A stretch of 64,000 nucleotides of DNA, from NCBI GenBank assembly GCA_018623155.1, contig JAAZVZ010000013.1:1-64000 (forward strand), in the 5' to 3' direction. The translations under genes and the position numbers were made by a program. Position 1 is the first letter of the stretch; every line of letters starts with the position of its first letter. This DNA comes from Glaciecola sp. Its GTDB lineage: Bacteria > Pseudomonadota > Gammaproteobacteria > Enterobacterales > Alteromonadaceae. The notes beneath the pieces are model-generated. The model made no database searches. It saw only the letters and a list, made by a program, of their open reading frames with translations, and was not told the origin of the DNA. Below are positions 11,905 to 22,558 of the stretch, in pieces.

Positions 11905-12519
11905 ATGTGGCAGCAACAAAGTGAGTTTATTTTAGCGTCCTCCTCTCCTAGACGCATCGAGCTTTTGTCTCAACAAGGACTAAAATTTACCTCTGTGAGT
12001 CCCAATTTGGATGAGACAGTATTGCCCAATGAAGCTCCCGATGCTTACGTACAGCGCTTGGCGATAGCCAAAGCAGAGATCATCGCTCAATCGGTTCCTG
12101 GCGTTTGGGTCATAGGCAGTGATACCACGATCGGTTTTGCCAAGCAAATATTAGGTAAGCCACAAGATGAAGCGCATTGTGTGGCAATGCTGACCTCATT
12201 AAGTGATTCTTCACATCAGGTGTACACGGCAACCGCACTGGTTTGTTGCCATAGTGTCCCGCAGGATACAGATAAGCATATTGAACGCCACGTCGTGTTA
12301 AATACTTCAGTTGTTACGCTGACCCAGATCACAGAGGCGCAAGCTCGAGCTTATTGGCGAACTGGCGAACCTGCAGATAAGGCTGGGAGTTATGCTATAC
12401 AGGGTATCGGGGGCGCCTTTGTTGCTTCATGCGAAGGTAGTTATAGTGCGATTGTTGGGTTACCATTGGTGGAAAGCATCGCGCTATTGCGCAAAGTAGG
12501 AGTTATCGATGAGTGCTGA
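11905..12519 (+). CDS. Maf-family nucleoside triphosphate pyrophosphatase (YhdE type)
   Basis: FILASSSPRRIELLSQQGLKF...GSDTTIGF...DKAGSYAIQGIGGAFV. Confidence 0.93.
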   Translation: MWQQQSEFILASSSPRRIELLSQQGLKFTSVSPNLDETVLPNEAPDAYVQRLAIAKAEIIAQSVPGVWVIGSDTTIGFAKQILGKPQDEAHCVAMLTSLSDSSHQVYTATALVCCHSVPQDTDKHIERHVVLNTSVVTLTQITEAQARAYWRTGEPADKAGSYAIQGIGGAFVASCEGSYSAIVGLPLVESIALLRKVGVIDEC

Positions 12520-13975
12520 GTTATTAATTAACGTTACACCGTCAGAGTCTCGGGTAGCGTTGATTGAGAATGGGATTTTGCAAGAAATCCATATCGAACG
12601 TCACACCAAAAAAGGACTTGTAGGCAATATTTATCGCGGCAAGGTATCTCGTGTTTTGCCGGGTATGCAAGCTGCGTTTGTGGACATCGGATTGGATAAA
12701 GCTGCTTTTTTACATGCCTCGGACATTGCGATTCACTCCGAAGTAGCAGAAGATGTCGCGCCGAGTAATATTGCAACCAAAGACATTCGCGAACTGGTAC
12801 GCGAGGGACAAAGTATCGTCGTACAGGTCGTTAAAGACCCTATTGGAACAAAAGGTGCTCGTCTCACTACAGATATTACTCTGCCATCGCGTTATCTGGT
12901 TTTTATGCCCTCAGTGACGCATGTTGGTGTTTCACAAAGAGTCGAGGACGAAGCAGAACGGCAACGCTTAAAAGAACTGGTTTCACCTTTGTGTGATGAG
13001 CAAGGTGGATTTATATTGCGAACAGCAGCTGAAGGTGTTGCAGGTCCTGAACTAGAACAAGATGCAGCTTTCTTACGGCGATTGTGGGACAAGATTAAAA
13101 GTCGTTCAAGTGACAAAAAACGCTTCGTGTTGTTTGAGGATCTGCCTTTGGCACGACGTGTGATCCGGGACTTTACTGGCACCCCTATTGAGAAAATTCA
13201 AATTGATTCAAAACTTGCTTACCAAGAGCTTGTGGATTTTGTCGCAGAGTATGTCCCCGAGCTCACTGATAAATTGGTTTTGTATACAGGTGACCGACCC
13301 ATCTTTGATTTATACGATGTCGAAAATGAAACCCAACGCGCCCTTAAACGTCGTGTGGACCTGAAATCTGGGGGGTATCTCATCATCGATCAAACCGAAG
13401 CCATGACCACAGTTGATATTAATACAGGAGCGTTTGTTGGACATCGAAACTTAGAACAGACGATATTTAATACCAATGTTGAAGCCACTCAGGCGATTGC
13501 ACGTCAACTTAGATTACGCAATTTAGGCGGTATGATACTAATCGATTTTATCGATATGGAGGAACCTGAGCACCAAAAACGTGTCTTACAATCATTGACT
13601 CTCGCGTGTGCTAAAGATCGCGCTAAAATAAACATTATGGGATTTACGTCTCTTGGCTTAGTTGAGATGACCCGCAAACGCACTCGAGAAAGTCTGGAAC
13701 ATGTACTATGCGATGAGTGTCCAGTCTGTGAAGGCAGGGGAACCGTCAAAACCATAGAGACGGTTTGTTTTGAAATTATGCGAGAGATTGTCCGGGTTAA
13801 CCGCGCTTACGATGCTGACAAATTTGTCGTTTACGCTGCGCCGGCAGTTGCAGATGCATTAATGGGAGAAGAGTTTCCAATGTTGGCAGAAGTTGAAGCG
13901 TTTGTGACTAAGCAAATAAAAGTCCAGACTGAACATCTTTATAGCCAAGACAAATTTGATGTCGTCATGATGTAA
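12509..13975 (+). CDS. rng: Ribonuclease G
   Basis: 488 aa; ELLINVTPSESRVALIENGILQEIHIER; S1 domain; GGYLIIDQTEAMTTVDINTG; overlaps the maf-like gene. Confidence 0.96.
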   Translation: MSAELLINVTPSESRVALIENGILQEIHIERHTKKGLVGNIYRGKVSRVLPGMQAAFVDIGLDKAAFLHASDIAIHSEVAEDVAPSNIATKDIRELVREGQSIVVQVVKDPIGTKGARLTTDITLPSRYLVFMPSVTHVGVSQRVEDEAERQRLKELVSPLCDEQGGFILRTAAEGVAGPELEQDAAFLRRLWDKIKSRSSDKKRFVLFEDLPLARRVIRDFTGTPIEKIQIDSKLAYQELVDFVAEYVPELTDKLVLYTGDRPIFDLYDVENETQRALKRRVDLKSGGYLIIDQTEAMTTVDINTGAFVGHRNLEQTIFNTNVEATQAIARQLRLRNLGGMILIDFIDMEEPEHQKRVLQSLTLACAKDRAKINIMGFTSLGLVEMTRKRTRESLEHVLCDECPVCEGRGTVKTIETVCFEIMREIVRVNRAYDADKFVVYAAPAVADALMGEEFPMLAEVEAFVTKQIKVQTEHLYSQDKFDVVMM

Positions 13976-14005
13976 TGCAATATAAAATAACGTGAGTATT
14001 GTTAA

Positions 14006-17000
14006 GTGAGTGAAAGTAACACCAGCCATTTTTTACGAAAAAGCATTGCCTTTATTTGGCAGAGCTTTGCGCTGTGTGTGGTGTTGGTCGCAGTGCTACT
14101 TTCTGCCATTCGACTCAGTCTTCCGCATGTTGACAGTATCAATGCTCATGTTTCAAAACTTCTTTCTGAACGTCTTAATGCGGAGGTCTCGATTGAACAG
14201 CTTCAAGGAGATTGGGGCAACGAAGGCCCCACTTTAGAGTTAATTAATTTATCTATCTTTGATAACTCTGAGAATGCGTTCATGGTAGAGCAACTCACTA
14301 TCAGTCTAGATTTATTTGAGTCGTTCGCTCAGATGAACCTCATCACACATGAGTTTGCCCTGCGCAATGCATCGTTGACATTACTTCCACAAGCTACTTA
14401 CGACCTAGACTCAAACAGTGATAACGTTGATGCGTTAGTCCCACTACTGAAAACGCTTTTTATTGAACAGTTGACCTACTTTTCAATCGACAACCTGACG
14501 ATCCAGTTGCTCACAGATGGCTATAAACAAAACTACCGTATAGCAGAGCTCAAATGGCTTAATCGCGATGATCAACATACTGGGATTGGGAGCATATTAA
14601 GTGCTGATTCACAATTTGAACTAGCAACATTGTCTATCGCACTGACTGGTGGTGCCGATAATTTAGAAGGACAGATTCATTTTGCTGCTGATGCCTTACC
14701 AGTGCGTGATTTACTACCGATAAAACTTCGTGAACACGTATCTCAAAGCAGTGTTTTATCCAGCTCAGCATGGGTCGATATTCAGGCTAACAGGATCACT
14801 CAAGTGACGGGTAATGTCGAGCCGTCGAATATCCTCATCCAAAATAATGAGCAACTACTCACGATTATGACGGACCAATTTAATTGGGTTATGCGTCCTG
14901 AAAATGAATACTGGTCGGTATCCCTAAATGACATTGCTCTGCAGATAAATGATGTTGTAACTAACACGACATTTGAAGGGCGTTTATACACCAACGGCCA
15001 AAGTGAATTCACTTTAGCCAACCCAGTCCCAATGGCTGTGCTTGAGCCCATTTTGACGATTGTCAATCCCAGCCAAACACCTTTAACTCTGACTGGAGAA
15101 CTCGCACAAGCTCAACTATTTTGGCTGTCAGATGATGAACAAGCAGGGTTTTTACGCCTTGCTGAGGCGGGTTGGAAAGCACAAGATTACGTCGGCATAA
15201 ACAATCTTAACGTCAGCACATATTGGCATCGAATCGGATCACAGGCACATTTAAGAACCACGGTTGATGCTATGGATGGTACGATATTTACCCGTTCACA
15301 TACCCTTGCTGATGATGTGCCTTACTCTAAATTATCAGCAGATATTTTTGCCAGTATTGACGACAATTCATTTGTCATAGCGCCAAGTACTCTTTCACTG
15401 AAAAGTGAATTAACAGACGTATTTGTGTCTGCGCAATACGATGAGCGCTTACAGTTAGAAGCCACCTTAGAACCTGATACAGTCAAAAACGTAATAGCCT
15501 TACTACCGACGGAATTGATGGGTAAACAAACCTATCAATATTTGATGCGTGCTTTGAATACAGAAAGCCAAACCGGCACAGTCAAACATGCATCGTTATT
15601 GTGGGATGGCGTACCATCGGAATTTCCTTTTGCCGACAACAATGGGGTATTCCAAGCTCAGATAGTGATCGAAGCAGCCGATTTTGTCTTTGCCCCAGAT
15701 TGGCCAATGTTAGAAGAGCTATCCTTGACTTTAGATTTTGTCAACTCAGACTTATTCATGTATTCACCGACTGCGACCTTGGGTGACGTTGCGGTAAAGG
15801 ATATGCATGCATCCATTCCGGGTTTGAGCAGTCAATCTGTCTTAACTATTGATGCGCAAGGTAGCGGTACTGGCTTTGCTGTGTCACAAGTAATGCAACA
15901 ATCGAGCTTAGCGAATTCATTAGGCAAAGTGTTAACGGAAAATGTCATTATTTCTAATGCTTTATCCGCTCAGTTAAACTTAACTATACCGCTTAGTGAC
16001 TCAAAAGTTGATGCAAAAGGTAAGGTCAATTTTGACGAGAATTATGTGCTCATCAAAAATATCGATGCAGAACTCAAAAATGTGACCGGGGAATTGACAT
16101 TCAATAATGCTAATATTACCGCGCCATCTTTGAATGCTCTACTCCTAGAGCAAATGATCGATTTAGACTTGTTATTAGCCCCAAAAGAGTCTGGCTATCA
16201 GGCAGAAATCAAACTCAATGGTGATTTTGATAGTGCTCAGATAGCGAGTGAAGTTAATCCACGCTACGCAAAGTTAACCTCTGGCAATATCCCCTGGCAA
16301 GCAAAAGTTGACTTACAATTTCCCACTGATGGGGAGTTTGCTTACGCGGTATCACTTGATGCTAATTTGATGTCAAGTGAATGGTATTTGCCCGCACCAT
16401 TTGCCGATGCCAGAGAGTTGACGCTCTCACTTACTGGCGATACCAAATTCAGTCAGGTAGAAACTCAGTTAGATAATGCGGTTTATTTTAATGGTTCATT
16501 ACCTCATGCCGAAATGCAATTTTCGCGGGCGCACCTGCGCATTGGCGATGCTTCACCTCTAGCCAATATGGGGACAGGTTTTAGTATTTCAGCTGCACTA
16601 GATAAGCTTGAGGTACTGCAATGGTATAGTACAATCAATCACTTATTGGATACTGAACACAACACAAATAACGCGCTCTTTGCACCACCTGAACGTATCT
16701 TTATCGATACGGATGCGCTGCTCATTGCCGGCCAGACTTTGCATAATGTGGCAGCCACCGTTAAGCAATCAGATGATAATTGGCAAATTGAACTCAGCGC
16801 AGATGAAACTCGAGCGGAAGCAAATTTATATAATGATTGGCTCGGTGCTGGGATCGTGATTAACGCACAGTATATCGATTTGCCGACATGGTCTGACACG
16901 ACAAAGTCCACTCAGGTCGCTTGGCAAGAAATGAATCTTCCACCGATTCGTTTCACCTGCTACAAGTGCAGTATATTAGGTAATGATTTTGGCAAAATTG

Positions 17001-17866
17001 TCATGCACACTGAACCAAACGCAGAAGGCGTCGCGATTGAAGAACTCCGTATAGAGAACTCTGAGGGGACTTTGTTTGCCTCAGGTCAGTGGCGTTTTTC
17101 CAATAGCGAGCGTTTCGCAGATACCCAGATTAATGGCGTCTTAGATGCTCGAGATTTTGGGCGGTTCTTAGAGCGATTCAACTTTGACTCAGGCATTGTC
17201 GACTCCAGTGCTGATTTTGATTTTGCCATAGGCTGGACTGATACACCGATGGATTTCAATTTTGAAAACCTTTATGGAGAGATAGATTGGTCCCTTTCAG
17301 ATGGTTACTTGACCGAGGTCAGTGATAGAGGATCTCGAATTTTTACATTGGTTTCACTAGAATCTTTAGTTCGGAAATTGAGTTTAGATTTTCGTGATGT
17401 GTTTGCTCAAGGTTTTTTCTATGACGAGATAAGCGGCACGATGAATATTGAGCAAGGCGTAGCAAGTACCCAAGATACCGTTGTCGATGGCGGCGCTGGT
17501 GAAATTGAAATTACAGGTTTTACTGATTTGGTCGCACAAGAGCTCAATTATAACGTGTCATTTACTCCTGATGTAACCGGTAACTTGCCAGCACTAGTGT
17601 ACTTTATGGTAAATCCCCCTACTGCTATTGCCGCTATTGCCGTAAACCAAGTACTCACTGAAGCTAAAGTGTTTTCAAACATCAACTATTCAGTCACTGG
17701 TTCATTTTCTGAACCGGTCATTGAAGAGCTCGGTCGTACTAGTGCCGATATTCAACTTCCAGCCCGTCTCGGAGCAGAGCTTCCACCTGAACCGGTACGC
17801 CCAATAAGCAATCTGGATAAACAAGGGATCCCCATTGCTGAACCACAGGGTAATAACGGTGGATGA
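14006..17866 (+). CDS. yhdP: YhdP-family AsmA-like envelope lipid-transport protein
   Basis: 1286 aa; single N-terminal TM, AsmA-like repeats, conserved C-terminus; directly after rng; GTG start. Confidence 0.9.
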   Translation: MSESNTSHFLRKSIAFIWQSFALCVVLVAVLLSAIRLSLPHVDSINAHVSKLLSERLNAEVSIEQLQGDWGNEGPTLELINLSIFDNSENAFMVEQLTISLDLFESFAQMNLITHEFALRNASLTLLPQATYDLDSNSDNVDALVPLLKTLFIEQLTYFSIDNLTIQLLTDGYKQNYRIAELKWLNRDDQHTGIGSILSADSQFELATLSIALTGGADNLEGQIHFAADALPVRDLLPIKLREHVSQSSVLSSSAWVDIQANRITQVTGNVEPSNILIQNNEQLLTIMTDQFNWVMRPENEYWSVSLNDIALQINDVVTNTTFEGRLYTNGQSEFTLANPVPMAVLEPILTIVNPSQTPLTLTGELAQAQLFWLSDDEQAGFLRLAEAGWKAQDYVGINNLNVSTYWHRIGSQAHLRTTVDAMDGTIFTRSHTLADDVPYSKLSADIFASIDDNSFVIAPSTLSLKSELTDVFVSAQYDERLQLEATLEPDTVKNVIALLPTELMGKQTYQYLMRALNTESQTGTVKHASLLWDGVPSEFPFADNNGVFQAQIVIEAADFVFAPDWPMLEELSLTLDFVNSDLFMYSPTATLGDVAVKDMHASIPGLSSQSVLTIDAQGSGTGFAVSQVMQQSSLANSLGKVLTENVIISNALSAQLNLTIPLSDSKVDAKGKVNFDENYVLIKNIDAELKNVTGELTFNNANITAPSLNALLLEQMIDLDLLLAPKESGYQAEIKLNGDFDSAQIASEVNPRYAKLTSGNIPWQAKVDLQFPTDGEFAYAVSLDANLMSSEWYLPAPFADARELTLSLTGDTKFSQVETQLDNAVYFNGSLPHAEMQFSRAHLRIGDASPLANMGTGFSISAALDKLEVLQWYSTINHLLDTEHNTNNALFAPPERIFIDTDALLIAGQTLHNVAATVKQSDDNWQIELSADETRAEANLYNDWLGAGIVINAQYIDLPTWSDTTKSTQVAWQEMNLPPIRFTCYKCSILGNDFGKIVMHTEPNAEGVAIEELRIENSEGTLFASGQWRFSNSERFADTQINGVLDARDFGRFLERFNFDSGIVDSSADFDFAIGWTDTPMDFNFENLYGEIDWSLSDGYLTEVSDRGSRIFTLVSLESLVRKLSLDFRDVFAQGFFYDEISGTMNIEQGVASTQDTVVDGGAGEIEITGFTDLVAQELNYNVSFTPDVTGNLPALVYFMVNPPTAIAAIAVNQVLTEAKVFSNINYSVTGSFSEPVIEELGRTSADIQLPARLGAELPPEPVRPISNLDKQGIPIAEPQGNNGG

Positions 17867-18692
17867 GCTTGAGCTTGTTGCCATACAGTTAGTTTCGGTT
17901 CCCGATGTGGCAGCAAATTTGGTTCAGGTGAACAAACAGCTTTCTGATTGGCAATCTCAGCGAACTTCATCACTTCCTGCCCTGGTAGTTTTGCCGGAGT
18001 GTTTTGCGTTTTTTGGTGGCAGTGAACAAGCCCAACTAACTCTATTAGAGCAGGATATGCAGGCGCGTATCACAAAGTGGTGTTGTGAGACGGCTCAACA
18101 ATATGGCATTTGGTTAGTGACTGGTTCTATACCCACTCCGAGCATTGAATCGAGTAAACTTCGAGCAACCTCATGGTTAGTGAATCCCGCAGGTAAAATC
18201 TGTGCTGAGTATAACAAGGTGCATTTGTTTGATGTAGATATCGCAGACAACACTCGCGCTTATCGGGAATCAGCTACTACATTAGCAGGAGATCAAGCCG
18301 TCACTTACTCTGGAGAAATTGGTCATATTGGCATGGCGATTTGCTATGACTTGCGATTTAGCGCGTTATTCAATGCAATGAGTGCAAAAAAACCATTAGA
18401 TGTCATTGTGTTACCCGCTGCTTTTACCTACACTACAGGTAAAGCACATTGGCACAATTTGCTATCCGCCCGCGCAATTGAATACCAAAGCTATGTAGTT
18501 GCGGCCAATCAGGGCGGCCTGCATGCCAACGGTCGGGAAACTTTCGGGCATACCGTAATTTATTCACCTTGGGGCGAACTCATCGCTTTAATAGAACAAG
18601 GTAACGGCTGGATCAGTTGCCATCTCGACCATAAAGCTCAAGAACATATTCGCCAAGCCATTCCAATGGCACAGCACCGCAAAGTATTTTAG
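17859..18692 (+). CDS. Carbon-nitrogen hydrolase (nitrilase/Nit1-like)
   Basis: [39 protein letters not shown] give the Glu-Lys-Cys triad; GTG start at 17859 overlaps the yhdP stop. Confidence 0.9.
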   Translation: MDELELVAIQLVSVPDVAANLVQVNKQLSDWQSQRTSSLPALVVLPECFAFFGGSEQAQLTLLEQDMQARITKWCCETAQQYGIWLVTGSIPTPSIESSKLRATSWLVNPAGKICAEYNKVHLFDVDIADNTRAYRESATTLAGDQAVTYSGEIGHIGMAICYDLRFSALFNAMSAKKPLDVIVLPAAFTYTTGKAHWHNLLSARAIEYQSYVVAANQGGLHANGRETFGHTVIYSPWGELIALIEQGNGWISCHLDHKAQEHIRQAIPMAQHRKVF

Positions 18693-18700
18693 GAGACGCT

Positions 18701-20149
18701 GTGAGTTTAGCTGATGTACAACACAATTTGTTAGATGCTTCCGATATCAGTCTTACACAAATTGAACAGACGTTTGAGATATTCGATACGCATCAAGTTG
18801 ATTATGCTGATATGTATTTCCAATCATCACAACATGAGGCTTGGGTACTAGAAGACGGCATTATAAAAAACGGCAGCTATAACATCGAGCGCGGAGTAGG
18901 GGTTCGAGCAATTAGTGGTGAAAAAACCGGTTTTGCATACTCCGATGATATTAACCTCACTGCACTTAAAGATGCCAGTAAAGCCGCTCGAGGTATCGCC
19001 CCAAAACTCAATGTCACTCCGGACCGAAAACATTTGCAAAGTCAACATGCTGTGCAAATGTACATGAGTGATAACCCATTATTGGCAATGGCAGAAGAAG
19101 AAAAAATTGCATTGTTAAAAGCATGTGATCAGTATATTCGAGCACAAGCGCCCAATGCAGAGCAGGTAAGCGTTTCGATTACAGGTGTGTATGAAGAAAT
19201 ATTGATTATTGCCACCGATGGGACGTTGGCATCCGATATTCGTCCCCTTATTCGCTTGAATATTTCAGTATTACTCGAAGAAAACGGTCGCCGTGAACGT
19301 GGTGGTTCGGGTGCCGGTGGACGATACGCGTATGCGTTTTTTACTGCCGAAAACAATGGCATACCATTTTATCAAACTGTTGCCGATGAAGCTTTGCACA
19401 TGGCTCGAATCAATCTTCAAGCCGAGGCAGCACCTGCTGGGAATATGCCGGTTGTTTTAGGTGCGGGCTGGCCTGGTGTATTATTGCACGAAGCAGTTGG
19501 TCATGGTTTGGAAGGAGATTTTAACCGCAAAGGCGCCTCAACCTTTTCAGGCAGAATTGGGGAACAAGTCGCCGCTAAGGGAGTCACAGTAGTCGATGAT
19601 GGGACGATTCCAGATCGTCGAGGCTCGTTGAGTGTTGATGATGAAGGGACACCTTCTGGTTATAATGTCTTGATTGAAGATGGGATTTTGCGTGGGTACA
19701 TGCAAGACAAACACAATGCTCATCTGATGGGCGTTGCACCAACCGGCAATGGCCGCCGTGAATCTTATTCGCATTTACCGATGCCGCGGATGACCAATAC
19801 TTACATGCTAGGAGGTGAGCACAATCCAGATGAGATCATCAGCAGTGTAAAACAAGGTATCTATGCGCCTAATTTTGGTGGTGGTCAAGTGGATATCACC
19901 TCCGGAAAATTCGTATTTTCTACCTCAGAAGCCTACTTGATTGAGTACGGTAAGGTCACTACGCCCATAAAAGGCGCAACGTTAATCGGCAATGGTCCAG
20001 ATGTCATGGGCAAAATCTCTATGATTGGCAACGACATGCATTTAGACCGCGGGGTCGGCGTATGCGGCAAAGATGGCCAGAGCGTTCCTGTTGGGGTTGG
20101 CCAGCCGACCCTCAAAGTAGATGAGCTGACCGTTGGTGGTACTCAATAA
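18701..20149 (+). CDS. tldD: Metalloprotease TldD
   Basis: 482 aa; [12 protein letters not shown] zinc motif; GTG start. Confidence 0.96.
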   Translation: MSLADVQHNLLDASDISLTQIEQTFEIFDTHQVDYADMYFQSSQHEAWVLEDGIIKNGSYNIERGVGVRAISGEKTGFAYSDDINLTALKDASKAARGIAPKLNVTPDRKHLQSQHAVQMYMSDNPLLAMAEEEKIALLKACDQYIRAQAPNAEQVSVSITGVYEEILIIATDGTLASDIRPLIRLNISVLLEENGRRERGGSGAGGRYAYAFFTAENNGIPFYQTVADEALHMARINLQAEAAPAGNMPVVLGAGWPGVLLHEAVGHGLEGDFNRKGASTFSGRIGEQVAAKGVTVVDDGTIPDRRGSLSVDDEGTPSGYNVLIEDGILRGYMQDKHNAHLMGVAPTGNGRRESYSHLPMPRMTNTYMLGGEHNPDEIISSVKQGIYAPNFGGGQVDITSGKFVFSTSEAYLIEYGKVTTPIKGATLIGNGPDVMGKISMIGNDMHLDRGVGVCGKDGQSVPVGVGQPTLKVDELTVGGTQ

Positions 20150-20668
20150 TTATTTGATCTGTGCTTTGAGATACTGAAATATTTCGCGTGATGCTTTAGG
20201 TGGTTTATTTTGTTCAGCTTGTTTTTTGGCCTGACGCGCAAGCTGACGAAGATGTTGACGGTCGAGCTGAGGATGTGCTTCTAGCACCTCATTAATCCCA
20301 TCGTCACCCCGAGCAACAATGTCATCTCGGGTTTGCTCTAGGGCATGAAAGGCTTGAACAACTTGGCGCTGAGCGACGTTGAGCATCGTCATTTGATGCG
20401 CTATCTCTGGAGTATTATCGCGTTGACGCAAGAGTTTGCCGATAAACGATAATTGACGGCGATAACCGTCTTTTTTTCGATTGATTTTTTGCGCAAGGGT
20501 GATTGCTTCTAATAACTCGTCATCCAAGTCAAATTCTTTGAGTTTGGCAGGCGCCAAATCGACGAGTTTTTTGCCCAAATCGACCAACTCTTTTGCTTCT
20601 TGCTTGAGTTGGGTTTTACTAATAAATTCGGGTTCGTTGTTGTCTTGAACATCATCAAATTCGGACAT
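20150..20668 (-). CDS. yjgA: Ribosome-associated protein YjgA (DarP)
   Basis: FISKTQLKQEAKELVDLGKKLVDL; DUF615 family. Track ORF starts at 20686; MSEFDD start at 20668 preferred. Confidence 0.92.
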   Translation of the reverse strand: MSEFDDVQDNNEPEFISKTQLKQEAKELVDLGKKLVDLAPAKLKEFDLDDELLEAITLAQKINRKKDGYRRQLSFIGKLLRQRDNTPEIAHQMTMLNVAQRQVVQAFHALEQTRDDIVARGDDGINEVLEAHPQLDRQHLRQLARQAKKQAEQNKPPKASREIFQYLKAQIK

Positions 20669-20751
20669 AGATAGATTGCCTGTCACAGTGAGCGCTTTTA
20701 ATATAAGTGCTATTGTACCAAGACCGGCCCTACAATGGATAGAAGTTTTAT

Positions 20752-22086
20752 ATGCAACCTATACAGCAACAGCTCATCGATATTCAAGACGCAGTTTCTC
20801 AAGTATTGGATTTTGCTAAAACTGCAGGCGCCACTGCAGCAGAAGCAAGTATGTCCAAAGTACAAGGAATTAGCGTCACAGCTCGTATGCAAGGTGTAGA
20901 AACGGTTGAATTTACGAATGATGGCGGTCTAGGCATCGCCGTTTATGTCGGCCAACAAAAAGGCTCTGCTTCCACCTCTGATCTCTCCCCTGAGGCATTG
21001 AAACTCACCGTAGAAAAAGCCGTAGCCATCGCAAAGCACACTGAAAACGATATCTGCAACGGTTTAGCTGATGCCGACCTGATGGCTTCAGAAATCGTCG
21101 ATTGTGACCTGTATCATCCGGTTGAGCTCGATACAGAACAAGCTCTATCGCTCGCACTTGAGACAGAAAAAGCAGCACTCGAAGTCTCTGATAAAATTAC
21201 CAACTCTGATGGCGCTACCTATAATGCCAATATTGGTTGTCGAGTGTATGGCAATTCACATGGGTTTTTGGCTGGTTACCCTAGTTCTCGTTATGCTCTG
21301 AGCTGTGTCATGATTGCAACAGATGGCGATGACATGCAACGCGATTACGCTTACGGTATTAATCGCCAAGCTGATTTGCTACCTAACTCCCAAGCCATCG
21401 GGATTGAGGCAGCGAATAACGCACTCAACCGCCTAAATGCTCGTAAAGTCCAGACCGGTAAATACCCTGTGGTGTTTGATCGCACAATTGCATCAAGCTT
21501 GTTTGGTCATCTTGTCAGTGCAATCAGCGGGGGCAGTCTATACCGCAAATCCAGCTTTTTGCTCGACAGCATTAACACCCAAATTTTACCTGAATGGCTA
21601 ACGATTCAAGAAACTCCGCATCTTTCAAGTGCATTAGCAAGTTCTCCATTTGATCATGAAGGTGTTGCAACCATCGAACGAGATATCGTTTTAGACGGCG
21701 TTTTACAAACGTACTTATTAACCAGTTACTCTGCGCGCAAAATGGGGCTCACAACAACAGGTCATGCAGGCGGTATTCACAATTGGCAGGTGTCTTCTAC
21801 ACATGCTACACAAGCGGATTTGTTGTCGCAAATGGGTACTGGGATCTTGGTTACAGAGCTAATGGGGCAAGGTGTAAATGGTGTCACAGGCGATTATTCA
21901 CGTGGTGCGGCAGGCTATTGGGTAGAGAATGGCGTGATTCAGTATCCAATCCACGAGTTCACTCTTGCATCCAATCTCAAAGAGATGTTAGCCAATATTC
22001 AAGGTATTGCAGCTGATACAGAAGTGCGTGGTTCGGTTCACACGGGGTCGATTTTGTTGGATGAGATGCAAGTAGGTGGCGAATAG
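20752..22086 (+). CDS. pmbA: Metalloprotease PmbA/TldE
   Basis: 444 aa; TldD/PmbA family; VGGE C-terminus; ITGDYSRGAAGYWVENG-like motif (VTGDYSRGAAGYWVENG). Confidence 0.95.
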   Translation: MQPIQQQLIDIQDAVSQVLDFAKTAGATAAEASMSKVQGISVTARMQGVETVEFTNDGGLGIAVYVGQQKGSASTSDLSPEALKLTVEKAVAIAKHTENDICNGLADADLMASEIVDCDLYHPVELDTEQALSLALETEKAALEVSDKITNSDGATYNANIGCRVYGNSHGFLAGYPSSRYALSCVMIATDGDDMQRDYAYGINRQADLLPNSQAIGIEAANNALNRLNARKVQTGKYPVVFDRTIASSLFGHLVSAISGGSLYRKSSFLLDSINTQILPEWLTIQETPHLSSALASSPFDHEGVATIERDIVLDGVLQTYLLTSYSARKMGLTTTGHAGGIHNWQVSSTHATQADLLSQMGTGILVTELMGQGVNGVTGDYSRGAAGYWVENGVIQYPIHEFTLASNLKEMLANIQGIAADTEVRGSVHTGSILLDEMQVGGE

Positions 22087-22119
22087 GCATTTTGCATTTG
22101 ATGCCTTGGTTAGGTGTAC

Positions 22120-22554
22120 TTACAAATGGTCAAAGTAATCACCTGCTCGGTGTCTAAAAAACACATTACAATATTGTAATTCAATCTCCAGTGGCGATGA
22201 GTTGAGTATATTTATGTAGGGATTAAGTTCCAACGTCACAGTGACGGTTTGAGATGCAACAAGTGAATCAAACAGCGCACGCTTTTGCGCTTCTGACTTT
22301 GAATATGGCATACGAATAATGATGTTTTCATTGCAATTCGGGGCACGAATAGGAAAGTGCTCCTTTGGAACGAACACCTCAAACTGTCCACCTTGATTAA
22401 ATCCATATTCCGTATTTACTTTATAATACCCGGATATCAGCTCAAACTTCATGTGGTAATAGTTTGAATACATACCAGGGTTAATTTTTATCTCTGTTCC
22501 ATGACTTTGTGCTAAAACCAATAGCAACAGAGCACTTAATATTTGTATCTTCAT
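22120..22554 (-). CDS. Hypothetical secreted/periplasmic protein
   Basis: 144 aa; signal peptide MKIQILSALLLLVLAQSHG; no family recognised. Confidence 0.6.
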   Translation of the reverse strand: MKIQILSALLLLVLAQSHGTEIKINPGMYSNYYHMKFELISGYYKVNTEYGFNQGGQFEVFVPKEHFPIRAPNCNENIIIRMPYSKSEAQKRALFDSLVASQTVTVTLELNPYINILNSSPLEIELQYCNVFFRHRAGDYFDHL

Positions 22555-22558
22555 CAGT

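Noticed and set aside
22086-22110. AGGCAT...ATGCCT hairpin between pmbA and the orphan gene
   Set aside because: Only a 6-bp stem with a 10-nt loop and no T-tract on either strand; too weak to call a terminator.
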